From NCBI GenBank assembly GCA_946893605.1, contig OX335598.1:620001-684000 (forward strand): a DNA stretch of 64,000 bases, written 5' to 3'. Shown here in pieces: positions 39,286 through 51,560 of this stretch (position 1 is its first letter; each line of letters begins with the position of its first letter). The notes beneath the pieces are model-generated. The model was not told where the DNA came from. It made no database searches and saw nothing but the letters and a program-made list of their open reading frames with translations. The stretch comes from Candidatus Saccharimonadota bacterium. Its GTDB lineage: Bacteria; Patescibacteriota; Saccharimonadia; Saccharimonadales; Saccharimonadaceae. The translations under genes were made by a program, and so were the position numbers.

Positions 39286-42273
39286 TCAGTGCCACGGCTC
39301 AGGCTTGCTGCCGCCAGGCTTTGCCCAAGGCGGATTAACGTAGCCGTATTTATGCGCGTTTGCCTCGAGCCATTTGTATAGGAGAATCAAAACCTCCAAC
39401 ATTAATGTCCGCAGCAAGACCCCAACCGTGGTTTGATATACATGGGGGGCTGGAGCCGCTCTTGATCCTAGTTCTTTACTATATCTAATCTGTGTTGCGC
39501 AATCTCGATATGCCTCATTAATGGTTAAGTTAGATCCGTTATCAGCCTTATATGCTTTATTCATCTCTTCCATAGCCGACGCGGCCTGTTTATTCATTTT
39601 ACTTTCAGGAGAAAATGATAGGGTTTGTAAATCTGATTCTGAAATTTCGCCATTACTATGACCACCCCATCCCGTTTGCTGTGCCTCTTCTAATTCGGGC
39701 TCTCCGACAGCTTCACCGGTTGAAGATGAAGACTTTGAACTATTACTGCTGCCACTAGGATCTTTAATATAATATTTACTATCAGTATCGCCCGCACGCT
39801 CCGCTAATATACCAGCTACTACCTCCTCTAAAGCGCAAGGATCGGAGGTTTTGTAAACAGGAACGACATACCCCGTACTTCTATCTCTTTCCAGGCTTTT
39901 CTTTCGAGTTTCATCATACGTCTTACAGGTTTCTGCAGTATATTTGTTTGGGTCGGCATTTAGCACTTCAGGATCCGTATATCCATACCAAGGTATTCCC
40001 ATAGATTTCATGACGGCTAATCTATTAGTGGCCGCTGAAGCTCGATTGTTCGGCATCAATGGCGACAATAATAAGGCTGGTGTTTTTGCCAAGAAATTAA
40101 TGGCAGATTTTTTACCGATTGGCATTATAGCAAGCATTTGATTTGCTACTGAATTTCTTAAGTTTGGATCAAATATTTTTGCTAGCATCGACTGCTGCTC
40201 AAACTCTTCTTTATCTTCTTGCTCTGTTTTTGTTGCTATCATCGCCAATTCATTATCGCTCAATAATTTACCACCGATACCAGACCCAGACTCTGTTTTG
40301 CCGTTTTCTAGACTATCCGCCGTTGAGACCATCTGTGCGCCAACCAAACCTTCGTAATTATTATTACCTGGAGCGTCAATGCCGACGTTTGGAATATTAA
40401 ATATGTAGCTAATTGCCCATTGCACTAAGGTGCCCATTATGTCCTGCGAAAAGTCTAATACCTGCTTAATTCCAGGTAATTGAGTTACAAAGTTTACGAT
40501 AGGTTCTGTTATTTGGGATGCTATATCCTGAGCTACGTCAATTACAGCTCCTATAGAATTATTCCAAAAGTTAGCTACTGCGGCTAATACTTGCCATGCT
40601 GGATTTTTGGTAAATGCTGTATAATCCTGGACAACTTTCTTTTCAGGACAAACAAGTTCGCCTGGATCTAATGTAACAACCTTCTCTTTGCCGTCAACAG
40701 TACATTTAGTTCGTATTCCGCCAGATGCAGATACACTGTTGCCAGATAGGATTGGGAGTATAGATGATGTGATTCCACCAGCCTGAATTTCACTGTACAG
40801 TGGTGATGATTCTGCCCCGTCAAATAAACTTGTCGCAAGCTCTAAATATCGAATATCTTGTAAGTCTCCAGTTTTCATCATATCATTTACTACAACTGGA
40901 CTAATGCCTTCATCGTAAGCAAAAGAGGCGTAGGTTTGGGCGACTTGAGCTCGTCCTATAACTTCAAGAGTACCCGAGTCTAGGGCACCTATGAAGCCAG
41001 CAGCCATATCAATCGTGCCTACGATAGCCGAAGCAGTTGTGAATTTTTTCATTAGCTCTTTGTTTATTATTTTTGTAATAAGACCGTCGCCATTAGCTAG
41101 ATTATCGGTAAATTTACTAAAAGTATTTTTGTTGGATTTAGCGGCTTCGTAATCCAATTTTGCTTTAGGATCGTTGGGTTTTTCCTTAAGGGCATTCTCT
41201 TTTTTTCTACATCTCCATCTAGTTTGGTTTTAAGCTTATCGAGTGTTTCTGCACAACCTAAGGCATCTCTACCATTAATACACGATAAGACGGCGGCAAG
41301 TTTTGGTGATATTTTTGCGATGGCACGAGAAGCGAATTCAGACTTAATCTTCGCCTTAAAATCTTTCCATGCTCTAACGTGTTTTTCGGGTATAATATTA
41401 AACGATTTTACGCCATATTTATTATATAGAATACGTTTGGATATAAAGCGCATTAAATAATTACGACCGTGCACTCGTTTTATATCATTCTTAATTATTT
41501 CTCTTATTTCCTTATGACCAACCTCTTTTTCTATGCCTTTCATTACACTGTCAAGGTCTTTGTTAACGCTTTTGATAGTGAAATGAGAAGCCTTTTCCTC
41601 CTAATCCTGAGCGTCCATGGGAATTTATGACTACTTTTACATTGACGCCTTCTTTTTCAAATTTAGCATCAAGCATTTTTTCAAACCAAGCAGAATATTT
41701 TGTTGAAGTGAGCGAGCATATTATACCTCCGCCATTACAGAAAACCAGGTGTTCATCTCCTGGGTAGGCTTCTTTCATAACTCTCATAGCCAACCAGCGC
41801 GTGGTTATGTACTGTAAGCGCTCTTCAACTGAATAATGAGCAACGCTTCCGATTTGCTGATCTATATTGTCCAATAGAGAGTTCAATTTTAGTGGTAGAA
41901 GAGCTGAAAAAGCAGCCGCTACGGAAAGTAAAATACCGACTATAGCTATTATGCCTCTACTTTTTTTCGCAAGCTTTAGAGTAGATTTTAAATTGTTTCG
42001 TTTTTTGTCATTGGACGGCTGATAAAAACCGTTGCTTGGAACAGAAGATTCTTGATCATTAACAGCAGCGCTGGCGGAATCGTTTTGATTAGGATTTAAG
42101 TCCGAATCTTTATTATCAAACTGAGATTCAAGGTCATTTATGGCATCTTTTTCGCGATCACTTAATTCTGACCCGCTGTCAGAACCAGCCGAGATTTGAT
42201 CAAACTTAGCCTGCTCAGCAGGATTTAATCTGCTGTCAGTTTCGGAATCTGTCGTATAATCAACTCGTGCCAT
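39286..42273 (-). CDS. Large membrane protein with C-terminal D-Ala-D-Ala carboxypeptidase (M15/VanY) domain (frameshifts)
   Basis: About 990 aa. The N terminus is long, acidic and low complexity (residues 1-95), followed by one helix (GIIAIVGILLSVAAAFSALL), a large mixed domain with a Cys pair (VFCNGGGIIC) and a hydrophobic middle (AAGFIGALDSG and NSIGAVIDVAQDI). The last 110 residues match peptidase M15B: NEAYRDCATQIRYSKELGSR, then in a shifted frame SNHGWGLAADINVGG, the zinc-binding HxxxxxxD, and the final His in KPEPWH. Frame breaks near 41580, 41160 and 39440 each leave the next block in another frame. It is probably a structural or stalk subunit that also trims peptide stems of murein. 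Confidence 0.78.
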
Positions 42274-42290
42274 ATTTTCTCGCTATTTTT

Positions 42291-44150
42291 CTACACCGCT
42301 CCGTAGCCGCCGATCGGTGAATCTGACGGTTTTATTTGTTGTGATACGGGATTTGTATTGATCAAATTATATTCGGTATCGCTAGCCTGAATCTGAATGT
42401 GAACATGATTTTGTCCAGCAAAGAATAAGCCTTGCCCAACTGGGAAATTGGCTAGTCGTTTCTGCTCTTCATCTGTCAATTTGAACACTTGCGCCAAAAC
42501 GTCAACGGCGCTAGCGGACTGTTTCAAAAGTAGCTGCATTGAGGAGTTGGAAACGATTGCTCGCCCCATCTTACTTCCGACGAAGTCTTCCACGTCCTGC
42601 GTGATTGTCGTTAGTCCTAATTGATATTTGCGGGCGCGCTTGGCTAATGAGAATAAGAAATTGGCAGAATCGTCATATTTCATCAATTGCCAAGCCTCGT
42701 CAACAATCAGCATACGTTTCCTCTGATCGGTACGCGTAATATTCCAGATGTGGTTCAGGACAATATACATCGCCGTTGGTCGCAGCTCATCTTCCAAGTC
42801 GCGAATATTAAAGACGACCATATTATTATTAATATCAATATTACTCTGTTGTGAAAATATTCCCGCAAACGTTCCAGAGGTAAATTTACGGAGTCGCTGA
42901 GCCAGACTTGGGCCAGTTCCGCCCATGTGAAGCAAGGTGTCGTATAGATCGGAAATCGTCGGCGGCGTAGAATTGTGTGTTAGTGGATCCGAAGTAATAC
43001 CAACGCGCGCGTAAGTGTCGATTAATGCTTGATCAATATCAGCTTCTTCCGCCGGTGATAGTCCCGCTACGACTTGCCCACCGACTCCTACTCCTGCGCC
43101 GCCCAGCATTTGCCTGAGCAGTCCGTGTAGCGTAACTAAGTTGGCTCGCAGTGCGTCATCTGCTTCATCAGTATCAATAACACGCGGCAAATCAAACGGA
43201 TTGATCCTCGTGTCGCTACTTAAACTCAATCGAATATAACTGCCACCAACCGCGTCGCATAGTTTTTGGTACTCATTTTCTGGGTCAATAATCACAATAT
43301 CAGCCCCGACCATCATACTTCTTAAAGCTTCCAACTTAACGGTAAATGATTTACCAGCACCAGACTTAGCGAACACGACCATATTGGCGTTTTCCAGAGA
43401 GAATCTGTCAAAAATTACCAAGCCATTATTATGCATATTAATTCCGTAAAGTACGCCCTTATTGTCTGTTAAATCGGCTGAAGTGAATGGAAAGCTGGTT
43501 GAAATTGCGCCAGTATTCATGTTGCGGCGAATCTGTAGTTCATCAGTCAATTGTGGAATAGAGCTATTCAATCCCTGTTCCTGCTGGCTGGAGGCCACTT
43601 TTGAGAACACCAATTGCTGACCAAAAATAGTTTCAATTTTATGCTGGATAAAATTCAATTCATCCAAACTGTCGGCGTAAAGCGTAATATATAAGCCATA
43701 GCGGAAGAACTTTTCGGCGCCAATTTGCAGCTGGTCGCGCAATTCTTCGGCGTCTTGCAATGCTGCCTCCAAGCCTGGATCGCGCACCTTTCCTTTTTCC
43801 ATGTTGATATTCATGGTTGCTTCCAGCTGAGTAACTTTTTTGCGCAGGTTATTCAGGACAATTTGCGTATCGACTGGATAAATAAACATACTGATATCCA
43901 GCACTTCGTCGATGTTAATGATTGAGCTAAGCCAACCGGTGTAGATCTGACGAGGATAGCCATAAACATACATCGTGCGACCGTATTTTGAGCCAAGTCT
44001 AAAATGGTCGGAATGAAGCTCAATACTACTTGGCGCAATAAAATCACGCAGAGTTCGAACACCAGTTAAGAAGGCCTGTTCGACTTCGGCTTGTTCTCGT
44101 GCTCGTTGTTGAGCAGCAATATCAACGGCATCTAATTTCTTCTTTGCCAT
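42291..44150 (-). CDS. virB4: VirB4/TraC-type conjugation ATPase
   Basis: A 619-aa protein with an intact frame. An N-terminal VirB4 domain (about 20-245) precedes the ATPase core with Walker A VVFAKSGAGKSFTVKLEALR, DPENEYQKLCDAVGG, RINPFDLP, and Walker B KRMLIVDEAWQLM, then ITQDVEDFV. It powers pilus assembly or substrate transfer at the inner face of the membrane. Its ATG overlaps the stop of the upstream gene (TAATG). It is the only secretion ATPase in the window: no VirB11 and no VirD4 coupling protein are seen. Confidence 0.92.
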   Translation of the reverse strand: MAKKKLDAVDIAAQQRAREQAEVEQAFLTGVRTLRDFIAPSSIELHSDHFRLGSKYGRTMYVYGYPRQIYTGWLSSIINIDEVLDISMFIYPVDTQIVLNNLRKKVTQLEATMNINMEKGKVRDPGLEAALQDAEELRDQLQIGAEKFFRYGLYITLYADSLDELNFIQHKIETIFGQQLVFSKVASSQQEQGLNSSIPQLTDELQIRRNMNTGAISTSFPFTSADLTDNKGVLYGINMHNNGLVIFDRFSLENANMVVFAKSGAGKSFTVKLEALRSMMVGADIVIIDPENEYQKLCDAVGGSYIRLSLSSDTRINPFDLPRVIDTDEADDALRANLVTLHGLLRQMLGGAGVGVGGQVVAGLSPAEEADIDQALIDTYARVGITSDPLTHNSTPPTISDLYDTLLHMGGTGPSLAQRLRKFTSGTFAGIFSQQSNIDINNNMVVFNIRDLEDELRPTAMYIVLNHIWNITRTDQRKRMLIVDEAWQLMKYDDSANFLFSLAKRARKYQLGLTTITQDVEDFVGSKMGRAIVSNSSMQLLLKQSASAVDVLAQVFKLTDEEQKRLANFPVGQGLFFAGQNHVHIQIQASDTEYNLINTNPVSQQIKPSDSPIGGYGAV

Positions 44151-45034
44151 TATGACCTTCCTCCTCTCGGTGACGGACCAGTTCCCTTAGTTACATAAGT
44201 GGTCGTAAGCTCGCTTGGGTCAATTTCTTCTAGCGATTCACGTGACGACGTGTCGGGGTTATATGAGGTGTAGAATAGCTCACCCAGTTGCCTGGTGTTT
44301 AATTGCCAGCTTTTTACGCCCATTTGGAATAGTCCGTTCATAACCGAATCAATGCGGTTTTTAATTTCATCTTTGGCTTTAGTGTAAGTAACTTGGTCGA
44401 TTTTTGTTACGGTTGCCTCTTTTTTTCCGCTAAAGAAGCTATTGAATAGTCCCTTAGTTTGCTGCTTGAAGGCATTTTCCTCGCCAGCTGGATAATATGG
44501 AACAACAACGTAAAAGCTCTTATCCATAATATTTGCCTCTTGCGCCAGAATATCAATGAAATCCATATAATCGTCCATTAAGACGTTGAGGAGCATATTG
44601 TCTTGATTGCGGCGAATTTCCGCCAATCTATCCAGATACGGACCGATGTCCACGCGGCGTGAACGGATAAGAACTTGAATTGGAAAATATAGAGAGTTAA
44701 TGAAGTTTTGATAGCTAAACTCAATTCCCTCTCTTTCGCGTGAACTCATCAGATCAAAGTTGATCGATTCACATTCCACTACCGCTCGAAAACTGCCGTC
44801 GCTCATAATGATCATATTTTCGCGCATTTCAGAGAAAAGCAGTGTATTCTGGGTGCTAATTGGTCCTTTTTGCTTCTTGTCGTCAGGGGTCTTATCTGGA
44901 GATGGTGTGGCTGGATTTGGTCCTGAACCAATTGCCCCTGGTGATTGCTGAGGGACACCAGGAAGAGCCGCATTGGTTTGCGGAACCTGCTGATAAGATT
45001 GTTGATTTTGTAACTCTGGTTGCATAAACCCCAC
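44150..45034 (-). CDS. VirB4/TraC N-terminal-domain-like protein
   Basis: A 294-aa protein with a Gln/Pro-rich start (QNQQSYQQVPQTNAALPGVP) and then a domain resembling the N-terminal part of TraC/VirB4 (QNTLLFSEMRENMIIMSDGS; FYVVVPYYPAGEENAF), but with no Walker motifs. It may pair with the full VirB4 next to it as a scaffold. It starts with GTG directly after the PrgI-gene stop; an ATG three codons later, with GGTGGGG in front, is an alternative start at 45025. Confidence 0.78.
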   Translation of the reverse strand: MGFMQPELQNQQSYQQVPQTNAALPGVPQQSPGAIGSGPNPATPSPDKTPDDKKQKGPISTQNTLLFSEMRENMIIMSDGSFRAVVECESINFDLMSSREREGIEFSYQNFINSLYFPIQVLIRSRRVDIGPYLDRLAEIRRNQDNMLLNVLMDDYMDFIDILAQEANIMDKSFYVVVPYYPAGEENAFKQQTKGLFNSFFSGKKEATVTKIDQVTYTKAKDEIKNRIDSVMNGLFQMGVKSWQLNTRQLGELFYTSYNPDTSSRESLEEIDPSELTTTYVTKGTGPSPRGGRS

Positions 45035-45944
45035 CTAACGTAGTGAAATCACCACTTCCTCATCTGATAATTTATTTTCTTGCTGAATTCGATTTGCCTC
45101 ACGCGCAATCGTTTCAATCGAGAGGTCGCGGTTATTTGCCAGTTCTATTATAGCAGGTGACACCGTTTACGCTAGTTTGCGGCGTAGTTGTCGGTCGAGT
45201 TTGAGCTGGAGCGCTCGCGGCAGGCCGTTCGGACGCTGGATTTAATACAGATTGACGCATTGTTGGGTACGGATTCATTTGTAGCGGTGTGGCTGGAGCA
45301 GGATTATCTGGTTGAGATGATTGAGGTGGTTGTGCGGGAGGCGGCGTAGCAGATTGCCCTGTTTGCATCTTTTGGATGACTTCTTGCCGCCTACGAACAT
45401 CAGACTGATTTATCAAGTGATTGATATTTTGCGCCGTAGCACTATTTTCATCCAATATGTCGTTAGCTGCCTGTCCTTCGTTGAATAAATCGGCACGCAT
45501 CGAGCTATTCGGATTATTGACGCCACGAATTGACCAACCTTGACTATCTACCAAATTCGCCAAATATGACAATCTTCGCTGGACTTCGGCTTGATCGTAA
45601 TTATTACCGTAAGTCTTCTCCTCGACTTTTGGCGCGATAACTTCGACTAATCTTTCAATTCCATCAGGCTGCCATAGTCGCTTTTTTGGTTTTAGCATAA
45701 AAGAAATAACTGCCGCCAAATAAACTTCCATTGGCTGGTCTTTTTTAAGAGGTAAAGCCAGCGCTCCAAAGAATAAAATTATCGGCACAGGAATTATTGC
45801 CAAAGGTAGAAAAATTGTACTCAAACCGTATGCAATAGCGATTCCGATAACAGCTATAATTAAGAACACAAACTGTCGGAAACTAAACGGCCCGAGCAGT
45901 TTGTCCTCCGCCTCGACATCTTGAGGAACTTTATACACCGACAT
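45035..45944 (-). CDS. PrgI-family membrane protein with long C-terminal tail (one frameshift)
   Basis: About 303 aa. The N-terminal 90 residues match PrgI: VPQDVEAEDKLLGPFSFRQF and two helices (FVFLIIAVIGIAIAYGLSTI; LAIIPVPIILFFGALALPL). A Pro/Gln-rich tail follows. One C is missing near 45155; allowing for it, the end reads GVTPAIIELANNRDLSIETI and stops at 45035, right before the next gene. PrgI proteins precede VirB4 in many Gram-positive and CPR type IV systems and probably contact the ATPase. Confidence 0.85.
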
Positions 45945-45973
45945 ACTGCTTATATTATATCAAAATATGGAGA

Positions 45974-48495
45974 TTATAGCATATTGCGGAAAATCTTAAA
46001 TTGTTCTTTAGCTGCGTCAGTTGCATTAGCTGACAACCTCTTATCGGTAAGAATAGTGTCGATGACATCTCTAATATCTTGACGTTTCTTATTAGTAAGA
46101 ACAGATGTAGTATTTACAGCTTCCATCAATAACTTAACAGCGTCAGCATCCGTAGTCGCTAAAGTTTCTGGTTTATATTTACCACCCTCTAGCCAATTGG
46201 CAAAGTAATTCATGAGGTCACTTCTGTTATTAATATCACCTTTCAGCATATCATCGACAAGTTTACCGCCCAAGAATGACGCTTTATTCTTTACACCGGA
46301 TTCCGCTAGCGCTGAGGCTGCGGAAGCGCGGAATTCTGGCGGTAATTCACTAAGAAGTTCGGCAACTTCCGCTGCGGTACCGTATTTAATTTGCTCTTCA
46401 ATTGTAGCTTCACGTACGAATATGCTATCCTTAGTCAATCTTACTCCGCCAGGAAGATTTATAGATCTTCTGCCTAAGGCTAATCCCTGTCTCTCTTCTG
46501 AACTTAGCTTATAGTGTTTTATAATTTGGCGAGCTTCGTCGACCGACTTAGCGTATTCGCTACGGCTGGTTGCTATGGCTGAAGCTAGAGCGGCATTGCT
46601 CCAATTAGGTTGCCATTCTCGTCTGTAAATACATGCCCGCCAGCCTTCTCTCGAAGTTCCTTGCTGTTTATCAATTGCTCTGCAAATTCACTGTGCTGTT
46701 GACGTTGAGCATTATTTTTAATCAGACCTGCAGTTGCAATTTCAGTTTCTAAGTCTTTAATGTCTGACATAAATTGAGCTTGTTGCTGGTAGGATTTAGC
46801 GTCTCGCCAAGTTGAGTATTTAGCTGACACGGCTCGTAGAGCGCGATCGTAATGTGGTCTTTTATCATATATGTCATCTGCCATATAACCTTGAGTCGCT
46901 TCAAGATAACGATTAGAATCTTGCTCAGATAACAGATCTGCACGCCTGGTGGCTTGTCTAGCTGACATATCCAGTCGTTTGTATCTGGCTGTATCTCTAA
47001 ATGAATTCTCGGCATTTTTCTGTGAAGTTTCCAGCTCTTTTTTGAGTGCTCTACCATTATGATCTGTCCAACGACGTAAACGATTTGGGTTGAATCGCGC
47101 CATATTAGGATTAGCCAACTTCTTGTTTCTAATGATCTCACGACGACCTTTAGACCAGTTCTTAGTTCTGTCGTACCAGCCTTTGTTCTTATCGTTAACA
47201 AATCCGGCGAACTTACCTAATACTCCACCGCTGAACTTCATAATTAGAGGAGTTATAGCCAAAGGTATTATTTGAACCAGCATGCCTAATACGTGCATTA
47301 TTGCGCCATTTGGTCCAGAGGCATTTTGTATAATTAATATTCCAGCTAATTGAGCTCCACCTTCAAACACTACAGAAAATGCTGGGAAAATACTAGCATT
47401 GTTAAGAATGAATCTCGCCATTTTTAAACCACTTTTCTGTTCCAGGAAGTAAATAGCAAACGAAGGCTAAAGGTGAAATTATGATTAAGATAATAATGAG
47501 CGCTTGACGAGCGGCCATGATTAGGAGTATGAGGAGTAAAGTTAAGCCAGCTAATGTCGCGGCAGGTACTAACATTGGTAATAATTCCGTAGTAAACGTT
47601 ATTGCTCCTATCGCCAGCGCCCCATTTGACAGTGCTGTACTGATAACTTCCGACCACGTCCATGTACTTGTATTTTCTCCTACGGTGGATATTGTATTTT
47701 TAATTCCCATGAAGGCGTCCTGAAAAGCGTAGCCGGCTATGTTTGATAAATCAAGCAAAATAGCACAAATCGTAAATGATAAGTTGACTAGCACTGCTGC
47801 AATTACTAACCTAGGAATCATCTTTTTAACGCCGTAATTGCTAATTCCTACGGATGTCAATTGCGAGTAGATAATCACCAAAAACGCCACGATAAACGCC
47901 ACGTTGCTAATGTTTCGCATAATGACCCACGCCAGATAAATTCCGCTATTTTGGTTGGTTGTTTCTAATGGCTTAGTTTTTAAGAATTGCTGAAGCGCGC
48001 TGTACATAAAATCTATGCCGTCAGCCAGCCAGTTGGAAACTGGACAAATAAACCATCCTATTCCCTGTACGTCACAGGAAGTGCTGGTTGAATTTTCAGA
48101 GGAGGATCAATTGAAATAGTTGAGTTGCTGGTTTGTTCGTAGGTGTTCGGTGGCGTAAATGAATAAACCGCGTAGGTTGCCGAGCTTAGCGAAGATATTT
48201 CGCTTGATGGGAAATAAATAACCTTGGTTTCTTTTTTATTCTTATCTTCATTAACATAAACAAGCGAATTATCAGGTAGGTTAAATTGTTTGATCTTTTT
48301 ATCATCACTTACCTTTGTATATTTTTCTTTATTATAGGTTAAATTATGGCCGCTCCATTCTGCGTCTACAGCGTAAACAGAGGTTGAGTGTGTTAAGGCA
48401 TTAAGAAAAATGCCCACCAGCATTCCCGCTATCAGCAATACAAACCATCGCAACGTCACAATAAGAGGTTGCTTACGTGAAATTAACCACTCCAT
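45974..48495 (-). CDS. VirB6/TrbL-like polytopic secretion protein, copy 1 (frameshifts)
   Basis: About 840 aa. Order: signal/TM (LIVTLRWFVLLIAGMLVGIF), an extracellular domain, the motif DVQGIGWFICPVSNWLADGI, five or more helices (NISNVAFIVAFLVIIYSQLT; VKKMIPRLVIAAVLVNLSF; AARQALIIILIIISPLAFVC) and a long charged, helical cytoplasmic tail. Breaks near 48065, 47415 and 46600 each correspond to one missing base (for example an A in TTTAAAAA, with the copy 2 reading FKKW as guide). VirB6/TrbL proteins form the inner-membrane channel. It lies behind copy 2 and in front of the PrgI gene. Confidence 0.82.
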
Positions 48496-48553
48496 CTGGG
48501 TTTATATTAGCATTTTTGATGGAAAAAGTCAAGAGAGCGTATGAAGCATGTGC

Positions 48554-51511
48554 CTAGTTGCCTCGTCGTCTAGAATCCTCCAATGCCTTTCTTACATCTT
48601 CTTGAGATGTAGCGATAATTATTTTCTCTCCCCAGAACTACTATTATTCTGTTGGTTATTTTGTGGTGATTGTTGAGAACCGCTACCTTGGCTGTTCTGT
48701 TGAGAATTATAGGAGGATGTATTCTGTGGCGTATTATGGGCAACCCTCCGTGAGCATTTAACGCTTCGGATATTGCTTGGTTATATTTTTCGCAGTATTT
48801 GGATTTGATACTACTGTAACTTCTCCTTCTTTATAAATGCATCCTTAGCTTGCTGACTTTACTATTAGTAATAGCATCGGATAACCATTTGGTTGCTGCG
48901 CCATTCTGCACCAAGTGCTCTGCCTGTAGATTTCCAGACGCGGCATTGTTACTGCCATATTAGATTGATCTTGCATACTACCAACCTCATCATTAAGGAT
49001 AGCATCTCCGAATCCATTTCCTATGATATTATTATCCTTCTTTGCGTATGCAGCTTTAATTGCCCGTTGTTTTATGGAGTTGTCTGTGCCTTTTAGACTA
49101 CTCAGCACATCCATACGTTCTTTAAAACTACCATTAGCCATAGTATGGTCAATAGCCGCCGCGCGCATAGCCCTTGAGGCTACGGTTGTGCCGTTGGCTA
49201 TATCGGCTATCTTGTCTGATGTCACACCTTGTAACATTGTGGATGCGTTTTCAACGTCACTTTCAAACGCTTTAGCCACAGTTGCGCGCGCGCGTGCCCC
49301 ACCTTTATCCCAGCCCATGAATCGACCGAGTGGACTATTATCCCTCCACGTCGCAATTTTACCCGTTCGCATGCTTGCGCGTTTCCTATCCATGAAGTCT
49401 GAATATTTTCTTTTCGTATCGCCGACAGCAGAGTTATCGATGCGCCTTTTCGCTGCACCCTTTGCGTTTCCAGCGAATCGACTATGCGCATTAGCACCCA
49501 TTCTGCCTATCTTTGCCCCAATGTTGCCCAGCGAATTTAATGAGCTCTGCAACACGAAAGGTGTGGCGCCTAATGGCAAAATAGACGCCGCCAAGGCTGC
49601 AACCTGCATGGTTTCTTTTGGATTGTTTGGATCATCTGTGCCAACTGCAGCTAATACGGCTCCCGCTAACTTTCCAGCTCCGTACAGAAGAGATATTACA
49701 GGGAATACAATTAACAACCCTCTAAACATTGATACCCATTTTTTGAATAAATTTTCAGTGTTTGGTAGAAGCCATGCCGCAAATGCTAATGGAGATATTG
49801 CTATTAACAATATGACGGCAGCTTGTCGAACGATTAATATAACCAGCACGACGAGTAAAGCCAAAAGTAGAGCCATGATAGTAGGTATACTTACAGCAAG
49901 GAATATGAACAGACCTACTCCAGCTAGTGCTAGCCCGCCAATGATTAAGGTGCTGAAGGTACCAACTTCTGCTGATTGGGTACCGACTCCTGATGCTGCC
50001 CCCTCCAGAACTCCTTTAAGAGAGAAACCGAGGATATTAGATAGGTCTACAGCCAATTGACAGATATAGAAAGATAAGTTTACGAGTAAAGCTCCTATTA
50101 TTAAGCGAGGTAGAAGTTTCTTAATTCCATAATTACTGACGCCGACATTGCTTATCTGAGAGAATATTACCCACAGGAATATTACGGCGAATACGGCGTT
50201 TGCAATATCTCGGAAGAACTTCCAAGCTTGCTCTAATCCTCCATTTGGTTGGTCCTCAAAAATTTTTGTATCGATAGATAGAAAATACGATATTACGGAG
50301 TATAGGCAGCTCCAGACTGCCAACAAAACTCATCAAAGGACAGACGAACCACCTATACCGTCGACTCCACACGAATTTTTCTCTTCTTCTCCGCCGCCGT
50401 CACCTTCCGATGGGGTCTTTATTTCAGCAGACTGACCTTGCTTACAGGCGTTTATTTCGTCGGGGGTTCCTATGGGTTTCGCAGTATTTAGAATTACCCT
50501 TATGATTTACACCGTCTTCGCAGATGGCTTTTAGATTTTCGTCTGCCAGCCCTACGCACGCAGTGTCTGTGGCTGACTGTCTTAGGGCTTCTTGATACTT
50601 TGGCGCCGACTCCACTAGGCGCCGGTATATATTCATACACTGCCATTCAGAAATGTTTGCGTCATAATGATTCTGTGGCCATTCACGGTTATTTGATCCG
50701 CCCACATTATAACCCTGCCCGTCATGAGTAGGTAATATGAGTTAGTTAAGTTTCCATTACTATCTACATCTTGTATTTCCCAATCTTTTGAGTTGTGTCG
50801 TCGGAGTTGAGGATTGTCGTCTTTTATGCATCCTCTTATCATGGACCTTGAGACAAGATATTTTATACTAGGATCGGAGTTTATACCATTTTTATAACCT
50901 GATAAATTTGTTAGTACTTCAAATATCTTCCCTTTTGAATATATATTAACGCCATCTTGTCTATCGTCTTTTCCTCCTGTAGACTTCTTTTTTTTGCCAA
51001 ATGCACCACTTCCATTTATGCATTCGTCTTCGGATAGGTGTAGTTAATGCTTCCTCTGTAGTCCTATTTGCAAAGCAATACTTCTACAGCGGAGGATCTT
51101 CCTTTGTGGCTGTATGTTGAATTGACTAACAGCTGTACTCATAAGTTCAGCTGAGCGTAATCAAAATATCCTCCCGAGCTATTGTATCCTGTAAAGCCCG
51201 GAAAAAGTTCCTACGTAAGCTCCGTCGCCAACATTATTAACATTTTTTCCCTTTTTCAGCTCCTCTACGTTGCTGTTGGGCGCCTTACTTCCCGCACGGA
51301 CAAAACATGTATCTAATGCGCGCGCATAAACATAGAACTTGTATTTTTCTTGGCAATTGAGACCGTCAAAGTACCAGCGGCAAAATGCAGGTAAAGAGGT
51401 TAATAGCGTAGAAATTGGTAATATAAATACAAGGCGCTTACGCACAAATATAAAACTATACTTAAAGACGTTTCTACGACCAAACCCACTCATAAACATA
51501 AACACCTTCAT
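48554..51511 (-). CDS. VirB6/TrbL-like polytopic secretion protein, copy 2 (heavily frameshifted)
   Basis: About 985 aa. A TM start (FILPISTLLTSLPAFCRWYF) is followed by an extracellular region read only in pieces (SEWQCMNIYRRLVESAPKYQ; Cys-rich), the motif GVDGIG..VCPLMSFVGSL, then a long intact stretch with paralogous helices (NVGVSNYGIKKLLPRLIIGA; VLVILIVRQAAVILLIAISP; LPNTENLFKKWVSMFRGLLI), a basic tail and an end at SQEDVRKALEDSRRRGN. Frame breaks cluster at 48600-48960 and 50300-51200. It shares the helix region with copy 1 and is longer on both ends. A 345-codon reading frame lies opposite the helix region but looks like a coding shadow. Confidence 0.75.
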
Positions 51512-51560
51512 TTAATCATACACGAAGGTGTTTATGCAAGGGGGCAAATTAAAGATTATT

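Noticed and set aside
49023-50060. Long plus-strand reading frame of 345 codons inside the second VirB6-like gene
   Set aside because: It lies opposite the best-supported helix region of the VirB6-like protein and has no ribosome-binding site. Its sequence is rich in residues expected from the complement of hydrophobic codons.
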